From NCBI RefSeq assembly GCF_004022425.1, contig NZ_RBZY01000019.1, positions 12,728 to 58,074 of the forward strand: DNA of 45,347 bases, read 5' to 3'. Positions within the stretch are counted from its first letter, which is position 1. Each line of letters begins with the position of its first letter. Positions 35,016 through 44,114 of this stretch are shown here, piece by piece. A program made the position numbers and the translations under genes. A model generated the notes under the pieces. The model ran no database searches. It was not told the origin of the DNA and saw only the letters and a program-made list of their open reading frames with translations. This DNA is from Microbacterium enclense. Its GTDB lineage: Bacteria > Actinomycetota > Actinomycetes > Actinomycetales > Microbacteriaceae.

Positions 35016-35984
35016 TCAGCCCGTGTAGCCGTCTTCGCCCAGGACGGCGAGAATGCGGTTGAGGTCCTGGATAGTTGCGAAATCTATGCTGATCTGGCCT
35101 TTTCGTGCCGTGAGTGAGACCTTGACCTTCGTGTCGAACCGGTCGCCCAAACGTTCCGCGATGTCGTCGAGACCCGATCGGCGGGATCCGGCCTTCGGCC
35201 TCTGGCGGACGGGTGCCACGCCGGGCATCTTCGCGGCCGCTTCGGCCGCACGCACTGAAAGGTCTTCGTTGACGATCTTGTCGGCCAGCTTCTGCATCTC
35301 GCGCGGATCGTCGAGCGAAAGGATCGCGCGGGCATGTCCGGCGCTGAGAACGCCGGCCGCCACACGCTGCTGTACGGGTACCGGGAGCTTGAGGAGGCGG
35401 ATCGTGTTGCTGATCTGGGGGCGCGAGCGGCCGATGCGGGTGGCGAGCTCTTCTTGGGTGATGCCGAAGTCCTCGAGGAGCTGCTGGTAGGCGGATGCTT
35501 CTTCGAGCGGGTTGAGCTGCGAACGATGCAGATTCTCCAGGAGGGCATCACGCAGGAGATACTCGTCCTCGGTCTCCCGCACGACCGCCGGGATGGACGT
35601 CAGGCCCGCCTCGCGCGATGCGCGTGTGCGGCGCTCACCCATGATCAGCTCGAACGTGCCGTCGCCCTTGTCGCGCACGACGACGGGCTGCAGAACACCG
35701 AACTCGCGCACCGAGTGCACGAGTTCCGCGAGGTCATCGGAATCGAAGTGCGTGCGCGGCTGCCGGGGATTGGGGACGATCGACTTCGGGTCGATGTGCA
35801 CGAGGCGTGCACCCGGCACGCTGACGAGGTCAGCCGTCGCCTCATCCGACGGCGTGCTCGCCTTCGTGGTTTCGTCGGACGACGACGCACCCGGGAAGAA
35901 GACGTCGACAGGACGCGACTCCGACGACTCGGCGGTGGGGATGAGGGCACCGATGCCGCGGCCCAGTCCGGTTCTCTTGGCCAT
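35016..35984 (-). CDS. parB: chromosome partitioning protein ParB
   Basis: 322 residues. N-terminal AKRTGLGRGIGALIP, then the CTPase/ParB-N box with GERRTRASREAG, HTH domain (FGITQEELATRIGRSRPQIS), and a C-terminal dimer domain. ParB binds parS, loads as a CTP-dependent clamp and spreads, guiding origin segregation with ParA. ATG 35984 shares one base with the parA stop. Seven parS sites lie just upstream of parA. Confidence 0.96.
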   Translation of the reverse strand: MAKRTGLGRGIGALIPTAESSESRPVDVFFPGASSSDETTKASTPSDEATADLVSVPGARLVHIDPKSIVPNPRQPRTHFDSDDLAELVHSVREFGVLQPVVVRDKGDGTFELIMGERRTRASREAGLTSIPAVVRETEDEYLLRDALLENLHRSQLNPLEEASAYQQLLEDFGITQEELATRIGRSRPQISNTIRLLKLPVPVQQRVAAGVLSAGHARAILSLDDPREMQKLADKIVNEDLSVRAAEAAAKMPGVAPVRQRPKAGSRRSGLDDIAERLGDRFDTKVKVSLTARKGQISIDFATIQDLNRILAVLGEDGYTG

Positions 35985-36904
35985 CAGTCTTCCTTCGTGG
36001 TGGTGTCGCGGGCAACGATCTCGACCGCCGCTTCGCGGTAGGCGATCGCGCCCGCTGAGTGGCCATCGTACGCGATGACCGTCTGACCGAAGCTCGGCGC
36101 CTCTGACACACGTACCGAGCGGGGGATCACGGTCTCGAGGACCTCGTTCGAGAAGTGCGTGCGCACCTCATCGGCCACCTGTTGCGCGAGACGGGTTCGC
36201 CCGTCGTACATCGTCAGCAGGATGGTCGACACGTGGAGCGCGGGATTGAGGTGCTTCTGGATCATCTGCACGCTGCCGAGGAGTTGGCTCAGCCCCTCCA
36301 GGGCGTAGTACTCGCACTGGATGGGGATCAGCACCTCGTCGGCGGCGGTGAAGGCGTTGATCGTCAACAAGCCCAGCGACGGGGGACAGTCGATGACCAC
36401 GAAGTCGAGATGGGTGTCAGGTGAGGCGAGGTAGTCGCGGAGCGCACCGCGGAGCCTGTGCTCGCGAGCCACCTGTGAGACGAGCTCGATCTCCGCGCCC
36501 GCGAGATGAATCGTGCTGGGCGCACACAGGAGGTTCGGCGACTCGGGGCTCGTCTGAATGATGTCGGAAAGCGGGAACTCGTCGATGAGGACGTCGTAGA
36601 TACTCGCGGTGTCCGCATTGTGGGGAACCCCGAGCGCGGTCGATGCGTTGCCCTGAGGGTCGAGGTCGATCACCAGTACTTTGGCACCGAGGGATGCCAG
36701 CGCCGCCGAGATGTTGACGGCGGTGGTGGTCTTGCCGACGCCGCCCTTCTGGTTGGAGACCGTGAATACGCGGGTGCGTCCCGACAGCTTCACCTCAACG
36801 GCCTCCAACGCTCGTCGTCGCGCCGACAAATCTGCGAGCTCGCGCGCAATGGGGGAGTCTTCGAAGGAGGTGGCGGAACGAGACGGCTCACCGGACTGTT
36901 TCAC
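35984..36904 (-). CDS. parA: chromosome partitioning ATPase ParA
   Basis: 306 residues. Deviant Walker A is SNQKGGVGKTTTAVNIS, Walker A' VIDLDPQGNAS, Walker B VVIDCPPSLG. ATP-dependent DNA-bound partner that moves ParB-parS complexes. An N-terminal helix region of about 45 residues precedes the core. The GTG start (36904) falls inside parS site 1, with AAGGAG ten bases upstream on the far side of the site. ParB binding there could block parA expression. Confidence 0.95.
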   Translation of the reverse strand: MKQSGEPSRSATSFEDSPIARELADLSARRRALEAVEVKLSGRTRVFTVSNQKGGVGKTTTAVNISAALASLGAKVLVIDLDPQGNASTALGVPHNADTASIYDVLIDEFPLSDIIQTSPESPNLLCAPSTIHLAGAEIELVSQVAREHRLRGALRDYLASPDTHLDFVVIDCPPSLGLLTINAFTAADEVLIPIQCEYYALEGLSQLLGSVQMIQKHLNPALHVSTILLTMYDGRTRLAQQVADEVRTHFSNEVLETVIPRSVRVSEAPSFGQTVIAYDGHSAGAIAYREAAVEIVARDTTTKED

Positions 36905-36912
36905 GTGAAACG
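36897..36912. promoter_or_regulatory. parS site 1
   Basis: TGTTTCACGTGAAACG, the ParB-binding palindrome. It covers the parA start codon. Confidence 0.95.
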
Positions 36913-37260
36913 CGCTCCTTCGTACCCGGGGACAACGACCTCAGTCTACGCGGGCGGAGGATCGCGCGAAGGCCAGGGGCTGGCCGCGACGGGATCCCGA
37001 CCGGATCTCTCCGCGCTGCTGCACCTGGGCGCGATCGCGTCGAGTAGATGGGTAGGTAGCGCATACTCCTACTGCTGACCGACTGGAAACGGCGTGGGAC
37101 GCGATCCCGACGACGGTGTGGGAGCTCGTGCGGACCACGCCGAATGCTTACGCAAGCTGACCTATTTGCCGCGCGGGCCGCCAGCCGCTCTCCTCGGCTG
37201 GGTTGCTGACGTGGGGCGCGGGCGCGGCGCGGTTGTTCGCACCGAGCATCGTCACGCGTG

Positions 37261-37276
37261 TGTTTCACGTGAAACG
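37261..37276. promoter_or_regulatory. parS site 2
   Basis: TGTTTCACGTGAAACG; core palindrome GTTTCACGTGAAAC intact. Confidence 0.95.
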
Positions 37277-37626
37277 TGTTGCGCCTAGGCGCCCGACCTC
37301 GTCCCTAAAGTGCGTCGAAGTGGTCAGTGCGGCAGCTGGCAGTCGCGGCGGGCCGTATCCGCTCTGCGGGCCCGGCGAGAACTGACGGAAAGATGTGGCC
37401 TGCGCCGACTGTGCGCTTCCACGGGTGGATGGCTCCCTAGCCACCGGGGGAAGCGGTACGGCGTGCGTTGCCGCGCCTTGAAGACGGTGTCGGCGCGCGT
37501 GCGTGAGGTGCTGAAGAGTGCGCGTAACCGGCGCGCCTTGCGGCGGCGTCCCTCACGCGCCAGCTGAGGCATCGACTCGCAGCGCGGTTCCACGCGATGA
37601 TCCGGCGCGGGACGACGACGCCGTCG

Positions 37627-37642
37627 TGTTTCACGTGAAACA
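37627..37642. promoter_or_regulatory. parS site 3
   Basis: TGTTTCACGTGAAACA, the perfect 16-base consensus. Confidence 0.96.
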
Positions 37643-38083
37643 TGACGCCTCTACCCGCACAGCATGGTCTCCCGGGATCAACCACGTCGCACCCCGCGGA
37701 CGTACACCCCCAGGCCCATCCCGCCGGTCGCTCCTGGTAATCCAAGCCGGCGGAGCGTTCTGGCCCACTGTTCCGCCTCGCACTACGGTTGCACGCAGGC
37801 CAGGGCATCGGAGCCGACTTGTGAGGACACCGGCCATCCCCCGCCGATCGTGATGCCGCCTGTCGGATACGGCGCGGGTGCCTGAAGCGGCCCAGCGTCC
37901 TTTCATCCCTCGCTCAGTGACCCTGGCGGTTTCGCCCCCTCCGGACGCGCCGCCTGAAGTGACGGGCGGGGCTGATCGCTCCGCGCGATTAGGGGGAGGG
38001 GCGGCCCCGATGGGCACCGCATGTCGGCACCCCGCGAAGCGCCGGATGCCGGCACACCACCACGAGGGCGATACCTGAGGGAA

Positions 38084-38099
38084 TGTTTCACGTGAAACA
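38084..38099. promoter_or_regulatory. parS site 4
   Basis: TGTTTCACGTGAAACA, the perfect 16-base consensus. Confidence 0.96.
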
Positions 38100-38775
38100 G
38101 CGGTGGCGATGCTAGACACTCCCGCCAACACCACCGAGACGTCGTGAACCGCCCTGCGATGTACCAGCGACGTCCGCCAGGCATCCGCCATTGCATCGCA
38201 TGCGCGAGGTGCGGCTGCAGCGACCCGTGCTCTTCGGGCATGTCGAGCGTGCGTGGCCTCACGCACGTATCGCGTCGCACGATTTCCCTGCGCCACAACG
38301 GGGGAGTAGGCGTCAATCAACAGTCGACGTGTGGCGCGACAGAAGTCGCAACGGGCGGCAGGCAGCGTGACCAGTGGAGCCGGCGGGAGCGATCTTATGC
38401 TGCGTGGGCAGCAACGGATGATGCCTCACCCTCGTGCGGGAATCGCGTGGTGAACCGTCACCAAGAGGGAGCGCAGACGCACCGTGCTCGGTCTCACCCC
38501 GGGCCGGGTCGATGCGTCGTTCCCAACTCTCCCCATCTCTCGGGCCCTGACACGCGCCGCGAATCGACGACGCTCCCGTGAGTCGCTACCTCGACCGGTC
38601 GCTGGGTTCCGAGCAGGCGGTCCGCGCCGGGTTCAGCTCAGCCCACATTCGCAGCTGCCCCGCCTTGCAATGTGTCGTGAACCTCGGCCATGAGCTCGTT
38701 GAGCCATCTCTCGAGGCACGACAGGTCTCACGTCCGGTCGTCGTACCGACCCTCGCCGCAGAACGGCGGCGCCTT

Positions 38776-38791
38776 CGTTTCACGTGAAACG
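38776..38791. promoter_or_regulatory. parS site 5
   Basis: CGTTTCACGTGAAACG; palindromic at all 16 positions but with C/G outer bases. Confidence 0.94.
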
Positions 38792-38935
38792 ACTCGTCTA
38801 GGCACGGAGCTCGTGTGCGCGTCGGGCCACCACCTACTCCATGCGACCAGGCGTGAGACGTACCGAATCCCGCGTCCGCGGAGAGTGGTGCGAGTAGCCG
38901 GTATCACCCGCCCCGTTCCGGCCGAACAGTCGTCG

Positions 38936-38951
38936 GGTTTCACGTGAAACA
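38936..38951. promoter_or_regulatory. parS site 6
   Basis: GGTTTCACGTGAAACA; 160 bases from site 5, the closest pair. Confidence 0.94.
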
Positions 38952-39784
38952 TGGACCCACACTCAAGCCCTACAGTCACTCTGCGAGCGACTCCCGCCAC
39001 AGTGCACGTGGCCCGAGGGGCCGGGCCTCTCGGGTGGGTTCCGACCCGGCCCATGGTGGTCTACTCCTGCAGCCAATGCCATCGACGATAAGTCGACCAA
39101 GCCGCCGGCGCTCGAGAGCTCGGCGATTTCCTCTCGATGATCGACATCCTCCGACAACGATCGGGGAGACCGTTGGCCTGGCGGACCGCACGGACGCGAC
39201 TGACGGGCAGCCGTCTCCGACGCCAACACCTGAGCTCGGACGACACCGCAGGATGATGCCCCTCCCCAGCGCGCAGTCCAGCCCGTCCAACCACGACCGT
39301 AGGACGAGACCGGACCGTGCAGATACCTCTGAACGAGACACCGAGCCTGTTCCGTTCCGGGCGCGGCCACTGCGGACCCACAACGACCATCGATGTGCGC
39401 GCACGATCTTGCCACGCGTACGACCAACGTCACCCGCGTCTGCCTCCGTACCAATGCCGGACGAGGTCGGCTACAGCCGACCGTCGAGAAGCTCGCGGTG
39501 ACGCCGAGATGTGGCCATACCGAAGGACGGAGGCAACCTGCGCAGGACTGCCACGGTGTGCGGGGGTGGATGCATCGGATGGTGGTGCCTCGAGCGTCCG
39601 ATCGTGCGGGCACCCAACACTCCCGGGTACGGGATGAGCCACGAGAGCGCACTCACTCCCCAAAGGGCGCCAGTCCGCTGCAGGTACCGGGTACGCCGCG
39701 CGGAACGCCGCCTCACGATGCGCTGGAGACACGGCAATTGCCTCGGCCGAGACGCCACACCCGACCCGCTTCAGCGCATAGGGC

Positions 39785-39800
39785 CGTTTCACGTGAAACG
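39785..39800. promoter_or_regulatory. parS site 7
   Basis: CGTTTCACGTGAAACG; followed at 39815-39842 by a hairpin with perfect 9-bp arms. Confidence 0.94.
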
Positions 39801-39991
39801 GATACACGACGGCTGCTGGGCCGATCTGCCGCGCGGCCCAGCCGGCGCAGGGATCCGGCGCGCCCGTCATGCCCGCGCACACAGGCCTAGGACGGCAAAC
39901 TCCCACGCAGATTGCACCTCGTGTGCCGGTACCATCGACGCTGGAACCATCGGTGATCCTGTTCGATCACGCTGACATCGCGAGACGTTGA

Positions 39992-40732
39992 TGCACCCTC
40001 GCCACGAGCCGGCCGCTCCTCCCTTGCTACAGCAGGTCCTCGCACTACCTCCCGCACTGGACGACAGCCGAACGATCGGCTGCCCGGCTGCGGTTCGCGC
40101 TCCCCGGGCTCCACCTCCAGATCGACGAGAATCAACCCGACTGGCGTCCCGAGGACGCACCACTCAGAGTGTCCAATATGCAGACGGCCACGTACTCGGG
40201 TCCAGTCGGTTCCGATCGCGGCACGCATCGCCACCGCGCGGAAAACCTCGTCGTCCACACGCCTGTCCCCACTCGTCTCGGCTTCGCTCCACGTGCGGGC
40301 CGTGTCGAAGTAACCCTGCGCGCGAGCGCGGATCCCGACTGCATGACCGCGATCTGGCTCGTCGGCACCGAACACCAGGACCCCCGCGAGTGCGGCGAGA
40401 TCTGCGTCGCCGAGATCGATGCCGATACCGTCCGACTGCGGACGCGGACGCGATGCGGTATCAATGCCCACCTCGACGACCGGCTCACCACCGACATGAT
40501 CGCGACCACCGTCCCGTACGACACCCGTCGGCCCTTGACGTGGTCGGTCGAGTGGGGCGGGGGAGTGACCTTCATCGGTTGCGAGAATCGCGTGATCGCA
40601 ACATTCGATCAGGCCCCGACGTACGCCCTGATGCTTCTCATCGACGTCTTCGACCTCTCATCGGGCAGAGGGACGTACCCGACGTCGGCCGTGCTGCATC
40701 ATGCGAGAGCCTGGTCTCGCGACTCCCATTGA
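39992..40732 (+). pseudogene. GH16-like (concanavalin-type) gene, 5' end broken
   Basis: The similarity to actinobacterial GH16-like proteins extends upstream of the first usable start (GTG 40169): the same frame reads HYLPHWTTAERSAARLRF at about 40043-40096 and DWRPEDAPLRVSNMQTATYS, which belong to the domain. Above that the frame hits a stop at 39989-39991 with no start codon, so the N-terminal part is lost. The active-site strand GEICVAEID has Cys where GH16 enzymes have the middle catalytic Asp (E-[IL]-D-x-x-E). As an intact gene, 40169-40732 would code 187 residues. Convergent with rsmG, nine bases away. Confidence 0.55.
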
Positions 40733-40741
40733 ATGGGATCC

Positions 40742-41371
40742 CTATCGGGTGACGGTCGCCGTCAACACGCGCGTCGGCTCGTCCACCACGCCCTCGCCCA
40801 CGACGTGGATCTCGACGTCGACGACACCGAACCGGCGCATCTGCTTCTCAGCGGCATCCACCTCCGCCGCGACGTTCGCCCCCTTCAAATACGCGAGACG
40901 CCCTCCGACGCGCACCAGAGGTGCTGTCCAGGGGATGAGCGTGCGCAGCGCGCTCACCGCGCGGGCGGTGACGACGTCGAAGACGCGCCCCTTGGCCCAC
41001 TCCTCAGCCCGCAGGCGCTCCACCGTCACGTTGTCGAGCCCGAGGGATGCCACCTGCTCGTTCAGCCACACCGTGCGGCGTTCCATGGGCTCGATGAGCG
41101 TGAACTGCACATCCGGCCGCGCGATCGCGAGGACCAGACCGGGGAGGCCGGCGCCCGAACCGACATCAGCGACGCGTCCGTCGAAGAACGGGGCCGCGAC
41201 GGCACTGTTGAGGATATGCCGCGTCCACAGCCGCGGTACCTCGAGCGGGCCGATCAGTCCGCGCTCTTCCCCGTGCTCGGCGAGTGCGGCGGTGAAGCCG
41301 CGCGCCAGGTCGATGCGGTCGCCGAACACCGCGGCCGCGGCATCCGGTTCCGCTTCGAGTTCGTCCGTCAC
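40742..41371 (-). CDS. rsmG: 16S rRNA (guanine-527-N7)-methyltransferase
   Basis: 209 residues from GTG 41371 (MTDELEAEPD); the frame stays open to GTG 41416, which would overlap jag by 35 bases and adds residues unlike the family. GLIGPLEVPRLWTRHILNS, then SAM motif VADVGSGAGLPGLVLAIARP, and VTARAVSALRTLIPWTAPL. It methylates G527 of 16S rRNA. Last gene of the minus-strand rpmH-rsmG cluster. Confidence 0.92.
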   Translation of the reverse strand: MTDELEAEPDAAAAVFGDRIDLARGFTAALAEHGEERGLIGPLEVPRLWTRHILNSAVAAPFFDGRVADVGSGAGLPGLVLAIARPDVQFTLIEPMERRTVWLNEQVASLGLDNVTVERLRAEEWAKGRVFDVVTARAVSALRTLIPWTAPLVRVGGRLAYLKGANVAAEVDAAEKQMRRFGVVDVEIHVVGEGVVDEPTRVLTATVTR

Positions 41372-41381
41372 GTCGAACGGA

Positions 41382-41885
41382 TCAGCCGCGACGGAGCACG
41401 GTGTGACGGTCCGCACCCTCGCCGAACGACTCGGACGAGTAGCCGCGGTCGGCGGCGATGTCGTGCACGAGCTTGCGCTCGTAGCTCGACATGGCGGGCA
41501 ACGACGCCTGCGAGGCCCCCTCGTCGAGGCGCTGGATGGCGCGATCGACCAGGTTCTCGAGCTCGCGCTGACGCGCGTCGCGCGACCCTCCGATATCGAG
41601 GATCAGCCGCGAGAAGCGGCCGGTCGAGTTCTGCACGGCCAGACGGGTGAGCTCCTGCAGGGCCTGCACGGTGTCAGGGTGGGACAGCGTCGCCAGAGCC
41701 GCGACGTCGTCGGCCTCGACCGACACGTAGGCACGGCCCGCGCGCACATCGAGCGCGAGGTCGCCCTCGATGTCGGCGATGTCGAGGAGGCCCTCGAGGA
41801 AGTCGGCAGCGACGTCGCCCTCTTGCTCGAGCTGCTCCTCGGTGGCAGCAGGCTGGTCGGTCACGATCTGCTCGGACGTCGTCAT
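41382..41885 (-). CDS. jag: Jag/KhpB-like R3H-domain RNA-binding protein
   Basis: 167 residues. A KH-like domain (about 30-100; FLEGLLDIADIEGDLALDVR) is followed by an R3H domain (about 105-165; SSYERKLVHDIAADRGYSSE). The acidic N-terminus is short and the Jag-N domain of Firmicutes is missing, as usual in actinobacteria. RNA-binding partner encoded after yidC in most bacteria; 18 bases between the genes. Confidence 0.92.
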   Translation of the reverse strand: MTTSEQIVTDQPAATEEQLEQEGDVAADFLEGLLDIADIEGDLALDVRAGRAYVSVEADDVAALATLSHPDTVQALQELTRLAVQNSTGRFSRLILDIGGSRDARQRELENLVDRAIQRLDEGASQASLPAMSSYERKLVHDIAADRGYSSESFGEGADRHTVLRRG

Positions 41886-41903
41886 CTCATCGTCTCCGGG
41901 TGC

Positions 41904-42977
41904 TCAGGAGGGGGTGTCGGTTCCGGGCTTCGCGGTCGGCCGCGGTGCCGTCCCCGAACCCTTCGTGGACTGCTGCTGCTTCTTGGCGCGCTGCTTGCCG
42001 ACGGGCTGCTGGCGCTTCGGCTGGGCGGCGCGGGCGCGCTCAGCCTCTTCGAACAGACGCTGCTGCTCCGCCTCGTACTTCTCGATCGGAACGACCTTGC
42101 CGCTCGCGTCGATCGCCTTGCCCTTGCGCGCCAGACGCTCCTCCCGGGCCTTCGCGGCATCCGATCCGGGAGTCGGCATCTCGCGGATGACGATGAACTG
42201 CTGCACCATCGTCCACAGGTTGCTGACGAACCAGTAGATGACGACACCGAGCGGGAAGAAGACACCGGAGAAGATGAAGGCCAGCGGCAGGATGTACAGC
42301 ATGATCTTCTGCATCTGGTACGCCTGACCGGTCTTGGCCTCGGGCGACAGGTTCTTCGAGATGATCTGCAGCTGGGTGAAGAACTGCGACGCGATCATCA
42401 GCACGACGAGCGTCAGGAGGATCGCGACCGTGACCTGGCCATCCGACTGGCCCCACGCGGTCACGAGGTTCACGTGCATGGATGCCACGTCGAACAGGCG
42501 CGCGTCGTAGAACTCGCGCGTCAGCTCGGGCGTGAGCAGCCCCACACCGCCCTGACCGCTGTTGGCGTGCCGGGAGACATCGTTCAGAACGCTGAACAAG
42601 GCGAAGAAGATCGGCATCTGCACCAGCAGAGGCAGGCAGCTGGACACGGGCGTGGTGCCGTGCTTCTTGTACAGCGCCATGGTCTCGCGGCTCATCGCCT
42701 CACGCGAGAGCTGGTCCTTCTTTCCCCGGTACTTCTCCTGCACCTTGCGCAGCTCGGGGGCGATCTCCATCATCTTCCGCTGGCTCTTGATCTGCCGAAC
42801 GAACAGGGGGATCAGGGCGGCGCGCACGACCAGGACGAGGCCGACGATCGAGATCACCCAGGTGATACCGGCAGCCGGCGCCATGCCGAGCGCCGTGAAG
42901 AGCGTGTGCCAACCGACCAGCACGAGCTCGACCGCCCATTTCAATGGCCAGAGGACGATTCCAATGAGATCCGGCAC
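41904..42977 (-). CDS. yidC: membrane protein insertase YidC
   Basis: 357 residues, GTG start at 42977. Five membrane helices of the core: AGITWVISIVGLVLVVRAAL (with the conserved Arg for substrate contact), LPLLVQMPIFFALFSVLNDV, a helix near QVTVAILLTLVVLMIASQFF, and two near the end (MLYILPLAFIFSGVFFPLGV, VIYWFVSNLWTMVQQ). A Lys/Arg-rich cytosolic tail of about 80 residues can bind the ribosome. It inserts membrane proteins with or without SecYEG. Confidence 0.95.
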   Translation of the reverse strand: MPDLIGIVLWPLKWAVELVLVGWHTLFTALGMAPAAGITWVISIVGLVLVVRAALIPLFVRQIKSQRKMMEIAPELRKVQEKYRGKKDQLSREAMSRETMALYKKHGTTPVSSCLPLLVQMPIFFALFSVLNDVSRHANSGQGGVGLLTPELTREFYDARLFDVASMHVNLVTAWGQSDGQVTVAILLTLVVLMIASQFFTQLQIISKNLSPEAKTGQAYQMQKIMLYILPLAFIFSGVFFPLGVVIYWFVSNLWTMVQQFIVIREMPTPGSDAAKAREERLARKGKAIDASGKVVPIEKYEAEQQRLFEEAERARAAQPKRQQPVGKQRAKKQQQSTKGSGTAPRPTAKPGTDTPS

Positions 42978-42980
42978 GGA

Positions 42981-43337
42981 TCAGTCCTTTCGGGAGGGCA
43001 CGACGAAGCCGTGCGGAGTGAGTTCGTGGCGGAAGGCACGGTGCGGACGGACGTCGTCGATGCCACCCTGAGCCCAGGGGTGACAGCGGGCGAGGCGAGC
43101 CGCGGTCAACGCGGCACCTTTGACGAGTCCGTGCTGCTGCACGGCGCCCACCGAATAGGCGGAGCAGGACGGGTAGTACTTGCACACGTCGCCGTAGACG
43201 TGCGAGATCGTCGCTCGGTAAGCGTGCAGGAGGGCGAGACCGGCATTACGGGGGAGGAGCGGAACGGATGCCGCGACCGTCGACCACTCGAGGTGTCCGG
43301 CACCGGTCGAGGACACGGGCAATGTCGAGGAACTCAC
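42981..43337 (-). CDS. yidD: membrane protein insertion efficiency factor YidD
   Basis: 118 residues. The family block YRATISHVYGDVCKYYPSCS, then AYSVGAVQQHGLVKG and RLARCHPWAQGGIDDV, is complete. GTG 43337 overlaps the rnpA stop as GTGA. An N-terminal extension of about 30 residues precedes the core. Supports YidC-dependent insertion. Confidence 0.92.
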   Translation of the reverse strand: MSSSTLPVSSTGAGHLEWSTVAASVPLLPRNAGLALLHAYRATISHVYGDVCKYYPSCSAYSVGAVQQHGLVKGAALTAARLARCHPWAQGGIDDVRPHRAFRHELTPHGFVVPSRKD

Positions 43338-43672
43338 GCCGCGGCCTTGCGCTGGAGGCACCGAACGACGTCGGCGCGCAGATCTGCGTAGTCGACGGTG
43401 GCCGATGAGGGGAGGGCACGGATGACGATCGAGGCGCCCCCGCGAACGAACGGGAGCGCCTCGGCGCACACCGCCTTGAGGCGGCGGCGAACGGTGTTGC
43501 GTGTGACGGCCGAGCCGACCTGGCGGCTCACGATGAAACCGAACCGTGCGGGACCTTCGTCCGGCACGCTGCCGACGTAGGTGACGGTGTGCGTTCCGGC
43601 ACACCGAACACCCCGACGGACGGTGGCTTTGTAGTCCGATCCGCGGGTGAGTCGGTTCGGCTTCGCGAGCAC
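43334..43672 (-). CDS. rnpA: ribonuclease P protein component
   Basis: 112 residues. N-terminal AKPNRLTRGSDYKATVRRG and the RNR-like motif SAVTRNTVRRRLKAVCAEAL are diagnostic. Assists RNase P RNA in tRNA 5' processing. GTG start, eight bases after rpmH. Confidence 0.93.
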   Translation of the reverse strand: MLAKPNRLTRGSDYKATVRRGVRCAGTHTVTYVGSVPDEGPARFGFIVSRQVGSAVTRNTVRRRLKAVCAEALPFVRGGASIVIRALPSSATVDYADLRADVVRCLQRKAAA

Positions 43673-43680
43673 GTAGGAGG

Positions 43681-43818
43681 TCAGGCCGAGAGCTCGGTGC
43701 GACCCTTGGCGCGACGCGCCGCCAGGATCGAGCGGCCGGCGCGGGTACGCATGCGGGCGCGGAAGCCGTGCTTCTTGGCACGACGGCGGTTGTTGGGCTG
43801 GAAGGTACGCTTGCTCAT
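43681..43818 (-). CDS. rpmH: 50S ribosomal protein L34
   Basis: 45 residues: [20 protein letters not shown], continuing [20 protein letters not shown], the complete L34 sequence. ATG at 43818. First gene of the minus-strand cluster and divergent from dnaA. Confidence 0.97.
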   Translation of the reverse strand: MSKRTFQPNNRRRAKKHGFRARMRTRAGRSILAARRAKGRTELSA

Positions 43819-44114
43819 GGGGTCACTCCGGAGGTGATGTCACCCGATGCTCTTCTGCCGGGGGACGTGGTCGGGACTGCCGTGAAGGCATAAGTCAACC
43901 GACTAAGGCTACGTCGCGCGCGACGTTAACTCAAACCGGGAGGGCGACCGCTCATTATCCCCAAGCGTCGTCCACACCCGTGGCAAAGACACGCGAGCGC
44001 GTTCTACAGTTGATTTGGCTCCGTGCGGACCGCGAACTAGCGTGTCCCCGGAAGTTATCCACAGGTTCGGCGCGATGCACGTCGACAGTATCGCGCCGAG
44101 ATCCCGGAGGGGAT
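43819..44114. promoter_or_regulatory. rpmH-dnaA divergent region with DnaA boxes
   Basis: TTATCCACA (44055-44063) is a perfect DnaA box. TTATCCCCA (43955-43963) and TCGTCCACA (43968-43976) are near matches 13 bases apart. The region must hold the rpmH and dnaA promoters, and the boxes fit dnaA autoregulation. The main origin in actinobacteria usually lies after dnaA, beyond this window. GGAGGGG precedes the dnaA start. Confidence 0.7.

Larger units (their letters stand above)
36913..39991. other. gene-free centromere-like region with parS sites 2-7
   Basis: About 3 kb where every open frame on both strands gives low-complexity, Arg/Ala/Pro/Ser-rich translations without recognisable domains. 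The frames have neither ribosome-binding sites nor the third-position GC pattern of neighbouring genes. parS sites are the only strong signals. One hairpin (39815-39823 with 39834-39842) is noted. The parA promoter should lie at the left end. Decayed genes cannot be excluded, since a broken GH16-like gene adjoins at the right. Confidence 0.7.

Noticed and set aside
37631..38320. 229-codon open frame on the minus strand in the parS region
   Set aside because: Runs across parS sites 3 and 4, low-complexity Arg/Ala/Ser translation, no ribosome-binding site and no domain.
38963..39652. 229-codon open frame on the minus strand in the parS region
   Set aside because: Same features as above; no family blocks and no codon-position GC pattern.
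40701..43391. 896-codon plus-strand frame
   Set aside because: Antisense to rsmG, jag, yidC and yidD, which are unambiguous.
43819..44114. Complete oriC
   Set aside because: Only one perfect and two near DnaA boxes and no AT-rich unwinding element; the main origin is more likely after dnaA, outside the window.
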